Source: AC-51 sp036265325 (lineage in GTDB: Bacteria; Actinomycetota; UBA4738; HRBIN12). Taken from it: a DNA stretch of 50,952 nucleotides. This document shows positions 14,758-23,062 of this stretch, one piece after another. Position 1 is the stretch's first letter. Each line of letters begins with the position of its first letter. The position numbers and the translations under genes were made by a program. The DNA is taken from NCBI GenBank assembly GCA_036265325.1, contig DATAPH010000002.1, positions 1-50,952 on the forward strand, read 5' to 3'. A model generated the notes under the pieces. That model saw nothing but the letters and a program-made list of their open reading frames with translations, ran no database searches and was not told the DNA's origin.

Positions 14758-17360
14758 GCGGTCGAAGGATCGACGGCGCCGGCTCGTGGCTCGACCGTTC
14801 GCTGCCCCTCGCGTTCTCGTTCGATGGCCGCGAGATCCCCGCGTTCGCCGGCGACACCGTGGCCGGCGCGTTGCTCGCGAGCGGCGAGCGGGGTGGATTC
14901 GTGTCGCCGATCGTGGGCCGTCCGCGAGGCGTCTACGCCGCGGGCGTCGAGGAGCCGAACGCATTCGTCGAGATCTCTACCCCGTGGTTCGAGCCGATCC
15001 GGCCCGCCACGATGGTCAATGTGGTTGACGGTCTGGCCGTCCACGCCAGAGCTGGTGTGGGGGTGCTTCCGGCGACTCCCGTCGAGCCGCGCCCGGCGCG
15101 GCACGTGCACCGCCATGTCGAGACCCTGGTGATCGGGGGCGGCGCGTCCGGCCGCGCGGCCGCGACGATCGCGGAGGGCCGTGTCCTGGTCGTCGAGGAG
15201 CAGCCCGTCGTGATGGACCCCCCGCCGAACGCTGTCACGCTGACGTCGACCACCGCGACGGGCATCTACGACGACGGCTACGTGCTGTGCTACCAGCGTG
15301 TTGGCGGCCTGGACGTCTTCCATCACGTGCGGGCCGAGCGGGTCGTGCTCGCGGCGGGCGCCCACGAACGGCCGCTCGCCTTCGCCGGCAACGATCGGCC
15401 CGGTGTCATGCTCGCATCGGCGGCGCGTGCCTACTTCGAACGCTACGGCGTGCTCGTCGGCGAGCGGATCGTCGTGTTCTCGACGAACCACGGAGGACAC
15501 GATGCGGCCGAGGCGCTCGCGAGCGCGGGCGCCGAGGTCGTCGTCGTCGACCCGGCCACGCAGCCGGGGCCGGCCACCGAGCGGCTGCGCGCGGCAGGGG
15601 TCGAGGTTCGACTCAACGCGAGGGTCGTCGCGACCGACGGCGACGCGGCGCTCACCGGCGTCACGGTGTCCGCGGCCGACGGCCAACGCACGACGCTCCC
15701 AGCGGACGTGCTCGCCGTCAGCGGCGGCTGGAACCCCGCCACCCAACTCGCGCGCAGTCTCGGCGTCGGCCTGCGCTACGACGAAGGGAAGACGTGCTTC
15801 GTGCACGATGGCTCGGGGCCCGAATGGCTCACGGTCGTCGGACGCGCCGCCGGCAACGTGCCGGCGTCGTTCGCGTTGTGGGTGGTGGACGACGGCGACG
15901 ACCGCGACAAGTACGTCGAGCTCCAGCGCGATCAAACGGTCGCCGACGTCGCCGAGGCCGTCGCGGGTGGGCTCACCGATGCCGAGCACGTGAAACGCGC
16001 GACCTACATCGGCACAACGATCGACCAGGGCCGCACCAGCGGTGTGCTCACCGCCGAGATCGTGAACCGGCTCCTCGGCTGGGCGCCCGGCGCACAGGGA
16101 CCGACCAACGCGAGGCCGCCGTACACGCCCGTGCCGTTCTCGGCGCTTGCGGGCCCGGACAGCGGGCCGATCCTGCTCGACCCGATCCGCGTCACGCCGA
16201 TGGACGCATGGCACGACGTCCACGGCGCCGTCTACGAGACCGTCGGCCAGTGGAAGCGCCCTCGATACTTCCCGCGCGGAGACGAAGACATGGATGCGGC
16301 GGTCGCGCGAGAAACACGAGCGCTCCGCACCGGCGTCGCCGTGCTCGACGCCAGCACCCTCGGCAAGATCGACGTCCGCGGTCCCGATGCCGGCGTGTTC
16401 CTCGACCAGATGTACACGAACCGGATGTCCAACGTGAAGGTCGGCTCGATCCGCTACGGGTTCATGCTCGGACTCGACGGGATGGTCTTCGACGACGGCG
16501 TCGCGATGCGCATCGCCGACGATCACTATGTCTGCACGACCACGACGGGTGGCGCGGCCGCCGTGATGGACCGATTCGAGGAATGGCTCCAGACGGAATG
16601 GACCGACCTCCGCGTGTACTGCACGAGCGTCACCGAGCAGTGGGCGGTGGTCGCCGTCGGGGGGCCGCGCGCGCGTGACGTGGTGCAGGCGGCCGGCACA
16701 GATGCGGATCTCTCACACGACGCGGTCCCGTTCATGACGTTCCGCGACGCGACGGTCGCGGGCGTGCCCGCTCGGATCTGCCGGATCAGCTTCACCGGTG
16801 AGCTGAGCTACGAACTGCACGTCTCGCCGTGGCACGCGCAGCACGTGTGGGACGCGGTGATGGCGGCGGGCGAACCCTTCGGCATCACGCCATACGGCAC
16901 GGAGGCGATGCACGTCCTTCGTGCGGAGAAGGGCTATGTCATCGTCGGGCAGGAGACCGATGGAACGCAGACGCCCGACGACCTCGGCATGTCGTGGATC
17001 GTGAACACCGCGAAGGGGGACTTCGTCGGGAAGCGCTCGCTCGTGCGGAGCGACATGCTGCGTGAGGACCGCAAGCAGCTGGTCGGCGTGTTGACCGACG
17101 ATCCGGCCCGCGTCCTGGTCGAGGGAACGCAGTTGATCGCCGACGCGACGATCCCCGAGCCGCCGGCGCACATGCTTGGCTGGGTGACGTCCTCCTACCG
17201 GAGCGAGGCGCTCGGCAGGAGCATCGCGCTGGCGGTCGTTGAGGCGGGGCGGGGCCGCGTGGGAGCAGAGATCCACGCCGTGGTGGGCGAGACGACCGTT
17301 CCGTGCCGTGTCGCCGATCCGGTGTTCTACGACCCCGAAGGGACGCGGCGCGATGGTTGA
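14754..17360 (+). CDS. soxA: Sarcosine oxidase alpha subunit, compact form
   Basis: An 868-residue subunit that binds NAD+ and carries the folate domain, making 5,10-methylene-THF from the sarcosine methyl. In order: an N-terminal ferredoxin-like fold (FSFDGREIPAFAGDTVAGALLASGE), a dinucleotide fold (GGGASG at 128-133) with AAGAHERPLAFAGNDRPGVML, and a C-terminal GcvT-like domain from about residue 490 (TLGKIDVRGPDAG, SFTGELSYELHV, LRAEKGY). It is about 100 residues shorter than usual. Between EEQ (148-150) and TTATG (166-170) only a short Pro-rich linker remains where relatives have LGGSLL and a longer helix. The reading frame is intact, so this is a deletion, not a frameshift. It starts by ATGA overlap with soxD. 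Confidence 0.92.
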   Translation: MSGRRIDGAGSWLDRSLPLAFSFDGREIPAFAGDTVAGALLASGERGGFVSPIVGRPRGVYAAGVEEPNAFVEISTPWFEPIRPATMVNVVDGLAVHARAGVGVLPATPVEPRPARHVHRHVETLVIGGGASGRAAATIAEGRVLVVEEQPVVMDPPPNAVTLTSTTATGIYDDGYVLCYQRVGGLDVFHHVRAERVVLAAGAHERPLAFAGNDRPGVMLASAARAYFERYGVLVGERIVVFSTNHGGHDAAEALASAGAEVVVVDPATQPGPATERLRAAGVEVRLNARVVATDGDAALTGVTVSAADGQRTTLPADVLAVSGGWNPATQLARSLGVGLRYDEGKTCFVHDGSGPEWLTVVGRAAGNVPASFALWVVDDGDDRDKYVELQRDQTVADVAEAVAGGLTDAEHVKRATYIGTTIDQGRTSGVLTAEIVNRLLGWAPGAQGPTNARPPYTPVPFSALAGPDSGPILLDPIRVTPMDAWHDVHGAVYETVGQWKRPRYFPRGDEDMDAAVARETRALRTGVAVLDASTLGKIDVRGPDAGVFLDQMYTNRMSNVKVGSIRYGFMLGLDGMVFDDGVAMRIADDHYVCTTTTGGAAAVMDRFEEWLQTEWTDLRVYCTSVTEQWAVVAVGGPRARDVVQAAGTDADLSHDAVPFMTFRDATVAGVPARICRISFTGELSYELHVSPWHAQHVWDAVMAAGEPFGITPYGTEAMHVLRAEKGYVIVGQETDGTQTPDDLGMSWIVNTAKGDFVGKRSLVRSDMLREDRKQLVGVLTDDPARVLVEGTQLIADATIPEPPAHMLGWVTSSYRSEALGRSIALAVVEAGRGRVGAEIHAVVGETTVPCRVADPVFYDPEGTRRDG

Positions 17361-17874
17361 TGTTCGGTCGCCGCTCGCGCACCGTGCGGCCGCGCTGGCG
17401 ACGATCGACGCGGTCGAGATCCCGCTCCTGACGCAGGTCGACGTCCGGTGCAGCGAGGCCGATGCGGTACGGCTCGGGTTCCCGATCGAACCGAATACGG
17501 TCACGGGCGACATGACGCGCGGCGCCCTGTGGCTGGGGCCGGACGAATGGCTCGTCGTGGCTCCGCCGGGCGACCCGGGCGTGATCGTCGAGGGGCTCGA
17601 GGCGCTGCTGGTGGATACGCACCACGCCGTCGTCGACGTGAGTGGCAACCGCGCGTTGATCGAGCTGCGCGGGCCGAACCGGTTGGCGCTCCTCGCCTCG
17701 GCGTGCTCGCTCGACCTCGATCCAGCGGGTGGGTGGGCGCCCGGCGTCTGCGCGCAAACGCTGCTCGCTCGTGCCCAGGTCATCTTGCAGGAGCTGCCCG
17801 ATGCGACGCGTGTGTTCGTCCGGCCGTCGTTCGCCGACTACGTCGTCGACCGGTTGGTCGCGGCCGTTCGTTAG
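17353..17874 (+). CDS. soxG: Sarcosine oxidase gamma subunit
   Basis: A 173-residue subunit that in heterotetrameric sarcosine oxidase packs against the alpha and beta subunits and resembles a GcvT-type fold. Seen here are SPLAHR near the N-terminus, LGPDEWLVVAP in the middle, VVDVSGNRALIELRGPNRLALLA and the VFVRPSFADYVVDRL end, all typical of SoxG. Low overall conservation is normal for this subunit; operon position makes the call secure. It overlaps soxA by 8 bases and its TAG overlaps the convergent helicase stop by 4 bases. Confidence 0.9.
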   Translation: MVDVRSPLAHRAAALATIDAVEIPLLTQVDVRCSEADAVRLGFPIEPNTVTGDMTRGALWLGPDEWLVVAPPGDPGVIVEGLEALLVDTHHAVVDVSGNRALIELRGPNRLALLASACSLDLDPAGGWAPGVCAQTLLARAQVILQELPDATRVFVRPSFADYVVDRLVAAVR

Positions 17875-19787
17875 CCGCCCGCGATGACGGTGAGCACGTC
17901 GTCGGCGTAGCGCTCGACCTTCGCCTGACCCACACCCGAGATCGAACGCAGGGCGGCCGGCGACGTCGGGCGCGCCTCGGCGATCAGCACCAGCGTCTTG
18001 TCGTGGAAGATCACGTACGGCGGCACGCCGTCGGTGACGGCCCGCTCGCGCCGCCACGCGCGCAGCCGCTCGAAGAGCGGATCGCCGCTCTCCACTCGCT
18101 TCGGCTGTGGTCGCTTCTCGACCTTCGGCTTGACGCCGGTCGCCTCGACCACGAACGGACTGACCGACGTCTTCGCATCGGCCGGCCACGTGATGGCGAG
18201 CCAATGCCGCGCTCGGGTGACGCCGACGTAGAAGAGCCGGCGCTCTTCCTCCGGATCGGCGGCCGTGCGCCCGCTCTTATACGGGATCTCGCCGTCGAGC
18301 ACGCGCGGCAGGAACACGACATCGAACTCGAGGCCTTTGGACCGGTGGTAGGTCAGCAACTGCACACCGCGCCCGGACTCCTCGACCGAGAATCGGGACG
18401 GCAGCTCTGCGATGAACGCGCCCACCGTCGCGGCGTCTCCGTGTGTCTCGGAGAACTCGCGAGCGAGCGAGCGGAACCGTTCGAGGTCGGCCTGGCGTGT
18501 CCGTTCGTCATCGTTGTCCGGCGAGGTCTCGGGATCGAACCCCAGCGCGTCGGTCGCCCGTTCGATCGCCTCGACCACCGGCGTGTCGCCGCCACGTCGC
18601 AGCCGGCCGAGAATCGCTCGCGCTGCTGGCCGCTGCAAGAACGCACCCGTTCGCACCTGATACGGCACCCCGACCGCCGCGAACGCCTCTTCGAACGGTT
18701 CGGTACGGGCGTTGATCCGCGTGAGGATCGCGATCTCTTCCCAGTCGACGCCTTGCTCATGCACCTCGCGGCATCGGACGACGATCCACGAGACCTCGTC
18801 GTGCTCGGACGGGAAGGAGCGCGCCAGGGGTTCGGGACCCGAGGGCCGCGAAGTCTGCAGTCGCTTCTCGAAGCCACCGAGGAGCGGCGCCAGCCGGTTC
18901 GCCAACGAAAGGATCTCGGGGGTCGACCGGTAGTTCTCTTCGAGTCGGACGATCCGCGACCCGGGGAAGCGCTCGGGGAACGCCAGCAGATATGCGGGCG
19001 ACGCCCCGGTGAACCCGAAGATCGTCTGATAGTCGTCGCCGACGACACAGAGTTCGTCGCGGCCGCCGAGCCACTGGTCGAGCAACGCCGACTGGAGCGG
19101 GTTCACGTCCTGGAACTCGTCGACGGTGAAGGCGTGATACCTGCCGCGGATCCGCTCGGCGACCGCGGGGTGCTCGTCGATCATCCGGATCGCGAGCCCG
19201 AGCATGTCCTCGAAGTCGAGCACGCCGCTGCGCTCCTTGCGTCGCTCGTAGTTGTGATAGATCCCGTCCATCAACTCGACGGGGATCGGCGGCTCATGCT
19301 CCTGTTCGACCAGCGCGTCGACATACGCCTGCGGCGTGATCAACCGGTTCTTCGCCCATTCGATCTCGGCGGCGAGCTCGCGGCGCGGCAAGAACTTGTG
19401 CGGCGGCGGCAAGCCGTTGGCGAGCGGCGTGATCAGCCGCGCCTTGTGGTCGAGGATCTCAGGGAGCCGCGAGCCGCTGGCCTGCTCGTACAAGCCGCCG
19501 AGCTGGTGCAACGCGGCGGCGTGGAACGTCCGCGCCTCGACGCCCTTGACGCCCAGCTTCGCGAGGCGCTCGCGGAGTTCGCCGGCGGCTTTCTGCGTGA
19601 AGGTGACCGCCAAGATCTGGCTCGGTTGGAAGGCGCCGCTCGCGACCTGCCACGCGATTCGCCTGGTGATGGTGGTCGTCTTGCCTGTGCCCGCCCCGGC
19701 GAGGATGGCGACGGGCCCCCGCGTGGCCTCGGCCGCCTCGCGCTGGGCAGCGTTCAACCCGTCGAGGATCATGGCTGCGTCGGGCAT
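17871..19787 (-). CDS. UvrD/PcrA-type DNA helicase with HRDC domain
   Basis: A 638-residue superfamily 1A ATP-dependent 3'-5' DNA helicase. Walker A is AGAGTGKT at 30-37, motif II is VDEFQDVNPLQ, motif III GDDYQTIFGF, motif IV LEENYRSTPEI, motif V LTYHRSKGLEFDVVFL and motif VI YVGVTRARHWL. The last 70 residues form an HRDC domain ending in a helix-hairpin-helix-like SISGVGQAKVERYADDV. This arrangement matches actinobacterial UvrD2-type repair helicases. It has no link to amine catabolism and lies convergent to the sox operon. The start could also be the internal ATG five codons later. Confidence 0.93.
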   Translation of the reverse strand: MPDAAMILDGLNAAQREAAEATRGPVAILAGAGTGKTTTITRRIAWQVASGAFQPSQILAVTFTQKAAGELRERLAKLGVKGVEARTFHAAALHQLGGLYEQASGSRLPEILDHKARLITPLANGLPPPHKFLPRRELAAEIEWAKNRLITPQAYVDALVEQEHEPPIPVELMDGIYHNYERRKERSGVLDFEDMLGLAIRMIDEHPAVAERIRGRYHAFTVDEFQDVNPLQSALLDQWLGGRDELCVVGDDYQTIFGFTGASPAYLLAFPERFPGSRIVRLEENYRSTPEILSLANRLAPLLGGFEKRLQTSRPSGPEPLARSFPSEHDEVSWIVVRCREVHEQGVDWEEIAILTRINARTEPFEEAFAAVGVPYQVRTGAFLQRPAARAILGRLRRGGDTPVVEAIERATDALGFDPETSPDNDDERTRQADLERFRSLAREFSETHGDAATVGAFIAELPSRFSVEESGRGVQLLTYHRSKGLEFDVVFLPRVLDGEIPYKSGRTAADPEEERRLFYVGVTRARHWLAITWPADAKTSVSPFVVEATGVKPKVEKRPQPKRVESGDPLFERLRAWRRERAVTDGVPPYVIFHDKTLVLIAEARPTSPAALRSISGVGQAKVERYADDVLTVIAGG

Positions 19788-19804
19788 CGGCGCGAGGCTA
19801 GCAG

Positions 19805-19821
19805 TGGCCTGCGACAGGCCA
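19805..19821. terminator. Short perfect hairpin upstream of the helicase
   Basis: TGGCCTG and CAGGCCA form a perfect 7-base stem with a 3-base CGA loop. It lies 12 bases past the stop of the small basic protein gene on the minus strand and just upstream of the helicase start. No T-run follows. It may be a weak terminator separating the two genes. Confidence 0.4.
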
Positions 19822-19832
19822 GGAACGCCGGG

Positions 19833-20051
19833 CTATTCGGAGCCCGTGATCTCCTTGTCCATCTGCGCGAGCTCCTCGGCATCGGGGAGGAACTCGGCCT
19901 GCTCCGCGGGTCCGATGGGGACACCCTTCTCGATCAGACCGGCTTCCCGATCGCGGTTGCGCTGCGCTCGCTCTTCACGGCGAGCCGTCCGGGCCGCCTG
20001 CTTCTTCGCGTTCGCATCGCGACGCGCACGTTTGCCGTAGGAATCGGGCAC
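19833..20051 (-). CDS. Small basic conserved-type protein
   Basis: A 72-residue protein beginning with GTG. Its first half is a highly charged Arg/Lys/Ala helix (YGKRARRDANAKKQAARTARR), and the second half is acidic (EFLPDAEELAQMDKEITG), linked by a short GLIEKGVPIGP segment. I recall similar small proteins with a PDSYGKR start in other actinobacteria, but cannot name a function. The amphipathic basic helix suggests nucleic-acid or ribosome contact, which is inference. It lies between the helicase and the methylenetetrahydrofolate-reductase-like gene on the same strand. Confidence 0.65.
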   Translation of the reverse strand: MPDSYGKRARRDANAKKQAARTARREERAQRNRDREAGLIEKGVPIGPAEQAEFLPDAEELAQMDKEITGSE

Positions 20052-20093
20052 CGAACCAGTGTACGCGACGGGTCGGTGGGTGCCGGGAACGCG

Positions 20094-20972
20094 TCAGCCG
20101 GTCAGCTCGCCGTTGAGCATGCGGCGCTGCCAGTCGGCGGTGTTCGCGACCTGATTGAACGTGAAGACGTGAAGCGCTTCGACGCGAGCATCGCGATCGA
20201 CGATCGTCGGCGCGAGCGCTTCGAGGAACGCGTCCGGTCCGAACGAGCCCCCCCGCATGAGGTGCCCGACCATCGACTTGTTCTTCTTCAGATAGCGGGC
20301 CGAGTCGGCGACGCCGATCCGAGCGCTGATCGCCATCAGCTTGGTGAGCTCCGCCACACCCGCGACGCCGAGGTGCAGCGGCAGCGTGATGCCGACGGCG
20401 CGCATCCGTATGAGCCACGATGAGAGCGCCGCGGGGTTGAAACACAGCTGTGTGGTCATCGACGTCGCGATCGTCTGCTTCTCCTTGAGCGCAGCGAGCA
20501 AGACGTCGTCGGCGATGTCGGGGTGTCCCTCGGGGTAGCTCGGCACCCCGATCTCGGTGAACGGATGCCCGAGCTCGTCGATCGCGTGCAGCAGCGCCAC
20601 ACCGTCGTGGAACTCGCCTTTGTCGCGCGCGTCGCCGCCGACGACGAACGCCTTGGTGATCGACGCGCCGCGGGCTCGGTCGAGCAGGTCCTGCAGGTGC
20701 GCGCGGTCGCGGATCATGTGCGCCGAGAGATGGGGCGTGACGTCATGGCCGCGGGCGGCGAGCTTCTCGGCGAGGTCGAACGTGGCCTCGATCCCGTGGC
20801 TCGGCGAGGCAGTCACGGTGACGGCGGCGGCCTCCGGGAGCGCCTCCGCCTTGGCCAGGATCGAGTCGAGCGGGATCAGTTCGTACTTGGCCGACGAGAC
20901 CAGCCGCAGCAGGGCTGCGCGCTGCTCGTCGGTCAGTGACGCCCTCTTCTTCTGCCAGAACTTCCAGCTCAT
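20094..20972 (-). CDS. Methylenetetrahydrofolate-reductase-like protein
   Basis: A 292-residue TIM-barrel protein of the MetF superfamily. AVTVTASPSHGIEATFDLAEKL, HDVTPHLSAHMI, KAFVVGGDARDKGEF, IGVPSYPEGHPD and TQLCFNPAAL follow the MTHFR order (catalytic-loop strand, folate-binding strand, GGD loop, PEGHP, QxxF). It is a divergent branch: the classical Glu-containing N-terminal strand is not obvious. In this setting a flavin-dependent conversion between methyl-THF and methylene-THF would connect the MtrH-like transferase, which makes methyl-THF, to the general C1 pool. The ATG at 20972 is preferred over an earlier extension because AAGGAAACCAGGG precedes it. The family is likely; the physiological direction is inference. 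Confidence 0.8.
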   Translation of the reverse strand: MSWKFWQKKRASLTDEQRAALLRLVSSAKYELIPLDSILAKAEALPEAAAVTVTASPSHGIEATFDLAEKLAARGHDVTPHLSAHMIRDRAHLQDLLDRARGASITKAFVVGGDARDKGEFHDGVALLHAIDELGHPFTEIGVPSYPEGHPDIADDVLLAALKEKQTIATSMTTQLCFNPAALSSWLIRMRAVGITLPLHLGVAGVAELTKLMAISARIGVADSARYLKKNKSMVGHLMRGGSFGPDAFLEALAPTIVDRDARVEALHVFTFNQVANTADWQRRMLNGELTG

Positions 20973-21089
20973 CCCTGGTTTCCTTGCGCCGAACCGGCGG
21001 TCATGATGCCCCATCGGCAGGGTGCAGTGTGAACCGGAGCCGACCCGTAGTCATGGGTGAGGCGACGACGGCTCGTCCTTCGGAGCCCG

Positions 21090-22214
21090 TTAGCCGGACG
21101 ACCGCGTACCGAGGATCTGCCGCAGCGTCTGGAGGTACCGGTCGCCGTAGCGCTGCAGCGGGTCGACGTATGTCCCCTCGGCGATCTCGTTCCACGAGAT
21201 CAGGGTCCACGCATCGGGCGCCGTCGCGGCGTTCCCGTCGAACAGCGAGCGCATCGTCTCGCCGTCGTTCCGAGGGATGCACGTCGAGCCGCCGAGAAGG
21301 ACGCCGTCGTAGCCGGGCGTGAACGGCGCCCACCACTGTTTGGGCGAGCCGTCCGCGTTCGGGGGCGTCGCGCGCACCGCGATCGCGAACTGTTGCAGCT
21401 GCCCGAACGACGCCGGGTTCTGGTAGGGGTCCTGTGTCGACCAGTAATAGGAGACGCCGTACATCGATGCACCCCGCTGCGCCGTATAGCTGGTCGGTGT
21501 CTCGTCGCCGATGATGCGGAACGTGTCGCCGAACCCCGTGTTGATCGCGGCAAGCGCCGCATCGTCGTACTTGTGTGAGCCCTGCAGGATCACCACAGGC
21601 TTCCCGTTGAGTTCGTATTGCGCCGGGTCCGACGCGTAGTGATCGCGGTAGTACGTGAGGTCGGCCTGGATCTTGGACAGCGGCAGCACCTTGGCCGAGG
21701 ACTTGTAGGACAGCACGAGGCTGAACGGCACGCCCTGCGCACGCAACGCGTCGGCGCCGCGGAACGCCTTGGCCAAGCGCGCGCTGTACGTCGGGCCGCC
21801 GACCCAATTGACCGCGAACCCGGTCAGGCCCGCAGACGCGGCCTGCCGTTCGTCGGACGCGATCTGACCGGGATCGTCCTGCGACCACAGCTTCGCCGGC
21901 GCGTCGGTGAGCTGGTTCCCGGGATACAGACTCACCGGGGGACATCCGTCGGCCGGCAGCGACGCCGGGACGGGCAGGGGGTTCGCGCCGTACGGGTAGT
22001 TCGGCCCGAGCTTGTCGTGCCAATGCTGCCGGCTCCACCACAAGTAGTAGAACGCGAACGCCGGCGCGTTCGATCCGCCCGGCAGTGGAGCTGAGACGCT
22101 CGCGGGAGAAGTGGTTGCGGACGAGCCGTCGCTGCCCGCGCGAAGCGCGCTGACACTCGCCCACGCCAGCGCGGCGACAGCTATGACAACGACGATGGGG
22201 ATGAGCCGACGCAT
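21090..22214 (-). CDS. Secreted glycoside hydrolase family 99-like protein
   Basis: A 374-residue exported protein. It has an N-terminal signal or anchor helix (IPIVVVIAVAALAWASVSA), a Ser/Thr-rich linker, and then a TIM-barrel-like domain beginning AFAFYYLWWSRQHW. The segments GLTGFAVNWVGG, NGKPVVILQG and, near the end, TLISWNEIAEGTYVDPLQRYG match GH99/GH71-like endo-mannosidase relatives, in which the Glu of WNE and the following EGT are in the active site. The substrate is unknown; environmental polysaccharide or glycan is likely. GGAGGAGAGG precedes the ATG. It is unrelated to its neighbours. Confidence 0.78.
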   Translation of the reverse strand: MRRLIPIVVVIAVAALAWASVSALRAGSDGSSATTSPASVSAPLPGGSNAPAFAFYYLWWSRQHWHDKLGPNYPYGANPLPVPASLPADGCPPVSLYPGNQLTDAPAKLWSQDDPGQIASDERQAASAGLTGFAVNWVGGPTYSARLAKAFRGADALRAQGVPFSLVLSYKSSAKVLPLSKIQADLTYYRDHYASDPAQYELNGKPVVILQGSHKYDDAALAAINTGFGDTFRIIGDETPTSYTAQRGASMYGVSYYWSTQDPYQNPASFGQLQQFAIAVRATPPNADGSPKQWWAPFTPGYDGVLLGGSTCIPRNDGETMRSLFDGNAATAPDAWTLISWNEIAEGTYVDPLQRYGDRYLQTLRQILGTRSSG

Positions 22215-22618
22215 CTTGCCTCTCCTCCGAGCCGTCGCCCTGCGGCCGCCGATCAGACCGTCCGAACGGGTCTACCTACCATCCTTGGGCCACCATCCTC
22301 GGGCACCCTCGCGCTGGCAACGTGCGAGTGATGGAGAAGTGGCCCTCTTCCGGTGCCTGCGGGTAGGGTGCCGGGCCTCGAGCGAAACAGCCGACCGGGG
22401 AGGATGGCGATGGGTCGCGAGGGATTCCTGCTTGAGACAACCACCAACGCGCCTTCGACAGGCGATGGCCCGCGCGCTCGTTGCTCTGTTAGCTGTGCGC
22501 TATAGCTGAGCGCTCTTCGGACGCCTCAGTCGTCCATCCGACAGCCAACCACGTTCTCGATCTGGTGCGTGCGATCGCACGACGGCCGCGCGCTGCATGG
22601 ACACAGGAGGTCTGGCAC
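22215..22618. other. Intergenic region without recognised content
   Basis: A 404-base gap between the GH99-like gene (minus) and the phosphoesterase remnant (plus). Short open frames here have no recognisable sequence. I looked for hairpins, riboswitch cores and repeats and found nothing firm; GCGCTATAGCTGAGCGC at 22497-22513 is a short imperfect dyad. An ACAGGAGG ribosome binding site lies just before the ATG at 22619. Confidence 0.4.
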
Positions 22619-23053
22619 ATGTTTCGCTCCCCCCCGAAGCTGGTTCGCATCTGGTCGTTCCTGTTGGCGTTGGGGCTGGCCGTCCCGACCGTCGGCTCGA
22701 TCGGGACCGCGCCGAGCGCCGCCGCCACGAAACCACTCGTCATCATCATGATGGAGAACCATGAGCGTTCGGACATCGTCACGTCGTCATCCGCGCCGTA
22801 CCTGAACGGATTACGAACCCGCGGGATCGACGTCACCAACTACGTCGCCGTGACGCATCCCTCCTTGCCGAACTACCTCGCCCTCGCGAGCGGCAGTACG
22901 GCCGGGAAGTCGGGAACGGACTCGATCAGCGCCGGGCAGATCTCGGGCACGACCACGGTCTGGAACCAGCTGGAGAGCCACGGGATCGAGCATCGGTACG
23001 GGTTGCCACTGTTGAAGAACGCGGCGTTCGCGGCGCGGCTGCCGCTGTCCTGA
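22619..23053 (+). pseudogene. Truncated secreted phosphoesterase
   Basis: A 144-residue open frame with a signal peptide (VRIWSFLLALGLAVPTVGS, cleavage near AAA-T) followed by PLVIIMMENHERSDI, the metal-binding start of the phosphoesterase family that includes acid phosphatases and phospholipase C. APYLNGLRTRGIDVTNYVAVTHPSLPNYLALASGST also fits. Homologues normally continue for 120 or more residues with further metal ligands. Here the match ends after VWNQLESHGIEHRYG and a short unrelated tail stops next to the convergent methyltransferase gene. It is therefore probably a broken remnant, although a short secreted product could still be made. Confidence 0.7.
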
Positions 23054-23062
23054 GCGTCGGCG

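Noticed and set aside
17448..20423. Very long open frame on the plus strand opposite the helicase
   Set aside because: Its peptide is a low-complexity Arg/Asp/Glu/Val mix with no recognisable motif, and it is the exact antisense shadow of clear helicase and MetF-like genes in GC-rich DNA.
23005..23011. GCCACTG resembling the B12 box of a cobalamin riboswitch
   Set aside because: It lies inside the phosphoesterase remnant, with no upstream riboswitch core elements and no B12-related gene downstream in the right direction.
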